Positions 58,390 to 64,000 of a DNA stretch of 64,000 nt are shown here, one piece after another. This stretch comes from Amorphophallus konjac (Eukaryota > Streptophyta > Magnoliopsida > Alismatales > Araceae), in NCBI GenBank assembly GCA_022559845.1, contig CM040117.1:79868559-79932558 (forward strand), written 5' to 3'. Made by a program: the position numbers and the translations under genes. Numbering within the stretch: position 1 is the stretch's first letter; each line of letters starts with the position of its first letter. A model generated the notes under the pieces. It did not search any database and was not told the DNA's origin. It saw nothing but the letters and a program-made list of their open reading frames with translations.

Positions 58390-58745
58390 GAAACGGCCTG
58401 ACAAAGGATCACTGAGACAAGATGGACGGCCCTCAATATGACCGCTGAAATCAGAAAAATGGCCTCAAATAGACCGCAAACAGGTGGGCATCTAAATGGA
58501 GCACAGTCCTTTGGAGGTAGTAAAACGATCTATCGAGGACCGCCACATGACAAGACTGTCAGAGTTTGATCGTCGTGCTTCTAGAAATGCTCCTAGATTA
58601 GACCACACAAGTGTTGAAAGCAGGAGGACCCCTTCATTTGGGCTCTGTATAAATGGCGGCACACCCAATGACCGCTAGAAGATGAGACGGTTCAAAAGTG
58701 ACCGCTAAGAGAATAGAAACAGTCTGCAAGGGACTGCACATAAGA
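58390..58745. repeat. Hairpin array downstream of PMD-like gene 2
   Basis: Degenerate units: ggacggccctcaatatgaccgct, aacgatctatcgaggaccgcc, gacggttcaaaagtgaccgct, aacagtctgcaagggactgca. Confidence 0.7.
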
Positions 58746-58964
58746 AAACATGAAAGAGGAGTCTGGGGGCTTGTGACTTGAACCGTACAGACCTGTCTCT
58801 GCACACACTAAATAAATAAAACAGGTTAGATCTGTTCTAGGCTCCACCCCTTGCCGAGAGCAAGCTCAATGTGAGACCAATTCTTAAAATTTTGGTCAAG
58901 GGGTGAAGCCTTATTAAATAGGCAAAAATAACGCACGAAAATGCAATGCATGCCATGAAATACA

Positions 58965-59340
58965 TGGGATCTATGTGATGGTTTTGAAAGAATATTTTTG
59001 TAACTTTTGAAAATATTTTTATTTTGAAAATATTTAATTTTTTTGGGATTTCAAAATATTTGATGTTTTTGATCTTTTTGAAAATATATTTTTGTGTTTT
59101 TTTGGATTATAAAATGTCTGATTTTTTTGATTTTTGAAATATCTGATTTTTTGGGATTTTTGAAATATCTGATTTTTTTTTTGGATTTTCAAAATATATG
59201 ATTTTTTGGGGATTTTTGAAATATTTGATTTTTTTTAGATTTTTAAAATATCTGATTTTTTTTGAGATTTTTGAAATATCTGATTTTTTGAGGAATTTTT
59301 GAAATATCTGATTTTTTTATGATTTTTGAACCAGTTCAGA
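58965..59340. repeat. T-rich tandem repeat, unit about 28 bp
   Basis: About ten copies of gatttttgaaatatctgattttttt with small changes. Counterpart of 6190-6400 in T1. Confidence 0.85.
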
Positions 59341-60060
59341 CCCGGCGACGAGAGACCCACCTACCTCATTAGGGGTTTCCTAAGTACAACGTGCATTAAG
59401 GGTGATCATCCATGGATAGGGACCAATTTCACATAACGATGCCTCCGCTAAAGCCATACCCAGGGTATGATCTGGTCTTTGGAAATTAAAATAGAATTTG
59501 AAAGGTAAGCCTGAGATAGGTATAGAGGTTTTTAGGACTTGAGTTCTTCTCATGACCACGCCTTTTCAAGAGATTCGGTCTGTTGCGCCGGGGCTTTGTG
59601 TCCGTTATCGAATCTTCATCCGCTCTAGGCACCCGTACGATCGGGCTCATGACGTCCACGGGGAACTATACTGCCACTCTTGACATGCCCAGTTTCATTC
59701 TTTAGAGCATTGGACTTTTGAGCTTCGAGCTTTTGGGTGAGTTTTTAGCTTTTGCCTTGATTTTTGCCCCTTTTCTTTTCTTTCCTTTTCTTTCTTTCTT
59801 TTGTGATTGCTACATGCGGAATTAGGTCATAACAGACTATCCCTATTTGAGACCTCTTTTCTATTGGGATGTCTAGATCGGTCCTCGCCCCCTTATTCAC
59901 CACTTGCCCCTATATTCAGCCGAAGAGAGAAAAAGAACAAGGACCTTTACTTTCCCTAAATATGGCCAAAGGAGAAATGATGTTGCGTAAAAGAGGAAAA
60001 CCCAACCACGATGTCGTGTAGTGTGTGAGTGTTATGCTAGGGATCTTCCTTTATGATCAA
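59341..60060 (-). mobile_element. T3 conserved non-coding block downstream of pol
   Basis: No gene. Shares with T1 6400-7200 the stretches gttgcgccggggctttgtgtc, gggctcatgacgtcc, ccactcttgacatgcc, tatttgagacctctt and, near 60050-60090, similar ends. The same block occurs after a pol gene (T3) and after the unknown T1 domain. Confidence 0.65.
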
Positions 60061-60073
60061 GGAGAGGAACACC

Positions 60074-63000
60074 TCACCACCGGGCCGTTACTAGCTCGTC
60101 TCTAAGGATAAAAGCACTTGAGATACAACCCATTCCACGCATGAGATAATTATTCGCCCTCACGTTGATTAGACGATATGTGTTCCCTGGATAAACCTCT
60201 TTTACCACTAACGGACCTTTCCAGTTAGGTTGCAATTTAGACCTGGGACCTCCTGATCTAATGAATTTACGTTTTAAAACCATGTTACCCACTTGGAATT
60301 TTCTTTCAATAACCTTCTTTTGAAAATGACGCGAGACTCGCTTTTGATAGGTAGAAACATGGTTGGCTGCATTAAGCCTTTTATCATCTAAGAGTTCTAG
60401 TTGGACTAGCAACGTCTCTCGACGTTCATCGAGATTAAGTTCCTTATCAAGCTGCACTCTCAGGGAGGGAATCAAAATCTCATATGGAAGTACCGCCTCC
60501 ATCCCATAAGTGAGAGAAAAAGGGGTTTGCCCCGTGAGAGTGTGGACGGAGGTGCGATAAGCCCATAGAGCTTTTATTAATTTTTTACGCCAATCAGACA
60601 ATTTATGTGACTCGCATGTTTTCTTGATAAATTTAAGAAGGGTTTTATTGGTGGCCTCGGCCTGACCGTTGCCTTGGGGATAATATGGAGATGAATGATA
60701 CAATGAAATATTAAACTTCTTATAGAGGTCCTAGAGCTCTTGTGATATGAATTGAGGTCCGTTGTTGGTGACGATGTCGCTTGGCACTCCGAACCGCGAG
60801 ATGATATTCTTCAAGATGAAGCGGCAAACTGTGGAAGCTTTGATTTCTGCGTATGCTTCAGCTTCGGCCCACTTGGTGAAATACTCAGTTGCGGTAAGGA
60901 TAAATGATTTCTGCTTGATCTGAGAATTGGGATCACCTAGCGGGCCTACAATATCAAAGGCCCACATGGAGAATGGCCAAGGAGTAGAAAGAGGATGGAG
61001 GGATGAATCATGAGCATGAATCTTATCAGCATGAAGCTGGCATTGAACACATCTATGAACATAGGTGGAACAGTCTTCTTCTAGTGTTGGCCAGTAATAC
61101 CCCTACCTAAGAATTTTCTTCGCTAGAGCTTGACCATTAACATGCCCTCCACACTCACTTGAGTGGGCTGCTTCAACGACCTTCCAGGCCTCATCATCGT
61201 CTAAACACCTCATCAGAACCCCATTAAGAGCACGCCTATACAGCTCTCCTGCAACGATTGTGTATCTATAGGCGACTCTCCTAATGGCCTTTCGCTGTTC
61301 AGCGTTAGCTGACTCGGGGAATGACCCATCCCTACAATACTGCTCGATTTCATAGTACCAAGGCAACTCCTCTTCTTCCAAGTTCTCTTCCAGTTCTGCT
61401 AATGACACTTCTTTCAATTCTTCCTTCTCAGCCTTCTTCTCTACGGACTTCCTGAGGTTATTAAACCAGGGATCCTGAAGGGAAGGAGCGTCTAACCGCT
61501 AGACCACAATGGTCTCAGTGGGGTGACTAAGGGTGAAGGAGAGGGAAGAAGCAAGCGATCCAAGTGCATCAGCAAGAATATTTTGAGATCGAGGGGTATG
61601 AATGTATATCAATTTGTGGAATTGCCTAGCCAAGAGAGTGACCAGGTCTTGATAAGGTTTGAGCTTGGGGTCACGGGTGCGATAGGTAGATAGAACTTGG
61701 CGCAGCACCAACTGAGAGTCTCCTATAATGTTCAAATATCGCGCGCCAATGACATAGGCGTGCTTCAATCCAGCAAGGGGAGCCTCGTACTCGGCTATGT
61801 TGTTGGTAGTAGGGAAAGAGAGCTGATAGGCAAAGGGGATAGTCACTCCTTCTGGAGTGAGGAGGACTGCACCGATCCCTCGGCCTTGAGAATTAAGCGC
61901 GCCATCAAAATGTAAAGACCAAAAAGGATGATGAGTAAGTATGGCAAGGTGTTCTTCGGGGAATTCATCCTGGATGGAATCGGTACAAGGAATAGGCAAA
62001 TGGGCGAGATGTTCAGCGATAGCATAGCCCTTGATCGCTTTCTTGGTGACGAAGGTGATATCAAATTGGGAGAGGAAGCTCTGCCAGCGAGCTAACCTAC
62101 TAGAAAGGACATGCTTTTCTAAGAGACAGCAAATTGGGTCCATTCTAGAGATCAACCTAACTTCATGGGCAAGAAAATAATGTTTCACTTTCTGAGCTAC
62201 CCAAACTAACGCTACACAGGTCTTCTCCATGGTAGTGTATTTAGCCTGTATAGGGTTGAATAACCTAGAGAGGTAATATGCTGCCCTTTCTCTACCTTCA
62301 TCATCTACTTGTGCCAGGACAGCTCCTAGGGAGTCCTCAATGACAGAGATGTATAAGATTAGGGGTTTCCCAGGGACAGGAGATTGTAGAACCGGGGGAT
62401 TAGACAAATAAACCTTCAGATCCTCATAAGCCTTCTAACATTCTTCATTCCATTCAAATTTAGCCCCCGCCTTCAATAATTCATAAAATGGATGGCACCT
62501 TTGAGAGTGCTGAGTTATAAATCTTCTAATGAATTGCAGACGTCCAATCAACCCTCAAAGTTCAGTAATGTTCTTTGGCGGGGGCATGTCCATGGCGGCG
62601 TTTGCTTTATTAGATCAATCTGAATCCCCCTTTTCTTAACTATGAATCCTAACAGCTTCCCTGAGGACACTCCGAATACACATTTCTTCGGATTCATCTT
62701 TAATTTGTACTCCCAGGCCCTTTGCAACACCTTGGCAAAAATAGTAGGATGCTCTTCTTTCGACCTCGATTTCACCAAAATATCATCCACGTAAGCTTCC
62801 ATATACACATGCATCATATCGTGGAATATTGTCATCATCGCCCGTTGATAAGTGGCACCTGCATTCTTTAGCCCGAATGGCATGACCACGTAGCAATAAG
62901 TGCCCTAGGGTGTGGTGAACGAGGTTTTCTCTTGGTCCTCCGGAGCTAGACGGATTTGGTTATAACTAGAATAACCATCCATAAATGAGAGAGCTTCGTA

Positions 63001-63977
63001 CCCGACGGTGTTATCTACTAACACGTCGATATGAGGCAGCAGAAAATCATCTTTGGGACATGCCTTGTTCAAATCCCTGAAATCAATGCAAATTTTCACT
63101 TTACATCTTTCTTCATAACAGTGACTATATTGGCCACCCACTGAGGATATAAGACAACCCGAATAAATCTGGCCTTATGCAATTTATCGACCTCTTCTTT
63201 CATTTTCAAGGCTATATGGGGGTGGAATCTTCTTAGTTTCTGCTTCACGGGTGTTGCCCCTGGTTTAAGTACAAGTCTATGTTCTACCAAGGTGGGGTCA
63301 AGACTAGGCATGTCCTCATAGGACCAGGCAAAGGAATCGCTATACTCCCTCAAAACTTTGAATTCTTCAACCTGAGGAGGGAGATTAGCAGAAATAAGAA
63401 TGATCCTGGGATCCTCTTTAGTTCCGAGATTTATTTCTTTCGTAGACTCATCCACTACCGCCGATGGCTCATCGAATCTCTTCAAACCTTGCACATACAA
63501 GTCGGCAATGTCATCTACGCCGCTATCCTTAAAATCTACCAGGTCTTTCTCATCCACAATCTCATAAACTTCTATTCCGTCATCACTCCACACCCCATCT
63601 TGCTCCTCATCATCTTTTAAGACGACGGCCGTTTCTACGAACTCCGGACATCTAAGGAGGGCGTGACAACGTTGAGCGAGATCCTGGAGGAACCTATCAG
63701 GGATGGCTTTAGAATGACGCGTCATTGGGCGCGTAGCAAGCGTGGAAGGGTTAGAGACACTAGAACAAGATCATACTTCACTAGACCCGACCGACTCTAC
63801 TTCCCTAGACTCAACAAGCCCTACATCTAACCTAGAGGATAGAAAATCTAATGGATGGGAAACAGGGGCCTCGTGCCTCTGGGAAGAGGACTGACAGAAC
63901 ACAGCATAATCCTCCACTGAAATCTCCATTTTAAAATTGACATTTTTTTTTGGAGACTGGTGGAGACCATGCAACAA
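60074..63977 (-). pseudogene. T3 pol (Tat/Ogre lineage Ty3/gypsy): RT, RNase H, second RNase H, integrase; decayed
   Basis: Minus strand. A pre-RT segment (63977-63600) leads to RT: FAWSYEDMPSLDP, PVKQKLRRFHPH, FRDLNKACPKDDF, MPFGLKNAGATYQRAM, YVDDILVKS. RNase H follows with YTTMEKTCVALVWV. A second, archaeal-type RNase H has LHFDGALN, NNIAEYEA, IIGDSQLV and NILADALGSL; this extra domain marks the Tat/Ogre lineage. The integrase has HHCC remnants (SSECGGH, CVQCQLH), FDIVGP, GNGQAEATNKTLL and a C-terminal region with PNWKGPLVV. Dead: stops at TP-stop-GTY, KILR-stop-GYYW and QEL-stop-DLY, a frameshift near 62640, and the integrase core Asp changed to Asn (VTNNGPQF for the usual SDNG). Confidence 0.9.
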
Positions 63978-64000
63978 GATGGATCAGAGGGGGGAGGAGG
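63978..64000. other. Window edge inside T3
   Basis: Only 23 bases; T3 continues beyond the window, where its protease and gag would be expected. Confidence 0.5.

Overview
The window is nuclear DNA of a flowering plant and consists almost entirely of nested LTR retrotransposons. Evidence for a plant: plant-type introns and TATA boxes, a Sirevirus-type Ty1/copia element, Tat/Ogre-lineage Ty3/gypsy elements with a second RNase H domain, and two genes that look like plant mobile domain (PMD) genes. I saw no rRNA, tRNA, bacterial features or ordinary single-copy host gene. Species cannot be named from the sequence.

Layout. 1-1100: AT-rich DNA ending in a ~57-bp tandem repeat. 1110-2990: a probable plus-strand LTR. 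2990-31802: an old minus-strand Tat-like element (T1), read from right to left as leader (31802-30701), gag (24249-15800), proline-rich linker, an unrecognised domain (ending at 7573) and a long 3' non-coding/LTR region (7560-2990). T1 is broken by three related elements of 6.1-6.5 kb: A (8784-14842, plus), B (16653-23187, minus) and C (24250-30700, plus). B and C have perfect 5-bp target duplications (CAGAT, TAAAT). A, B and C share promoter, primer site, leader and 3' block but carry different coding cargo: gag only (B), a retropepsin-like segment plus an unknown conserved domain (C), and a gag fragment plus the same unknown domain (A). None has reverse transcriptase or integrase, so they resemble the non-autonomous TR-GAG class.

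31803-35498 is GC-rich, bounded by TG...CA, with a long-hairpin array and a ~1-kb minisatellite. 35499-41000 holds a second Tat copy (T2: decayed gag, leader, LTR-like promoter region). 41000-60060 is the long 3' non-coding region of a third Tat copy (T3) whose decayed pol (RT, RNase H, second RNase H, integrase) fills 60074-63977. Inside that region, antisense to T3, lie two PMD-like genes (41497-56165 and 56814-58249). The first is split by a complete, young Sirevirus at 42189-53633 (2.3-kb LTRs, target duplication AAACT, gag and pol ORFs, tRNA-Met primer site, several polypurine tracts).

The most unusual signals are: (1) the unknown protein domain conserved between elements A and C; (2) arrays of short hairpins with arms of the type CGGTC...GACCG, whose arms sometimes change together, scattered through the non-coding parts of the Tat copies and around the PMD genes; (3) the unknown domain fused downstream of gag in T1, in the place where pol would be expected.
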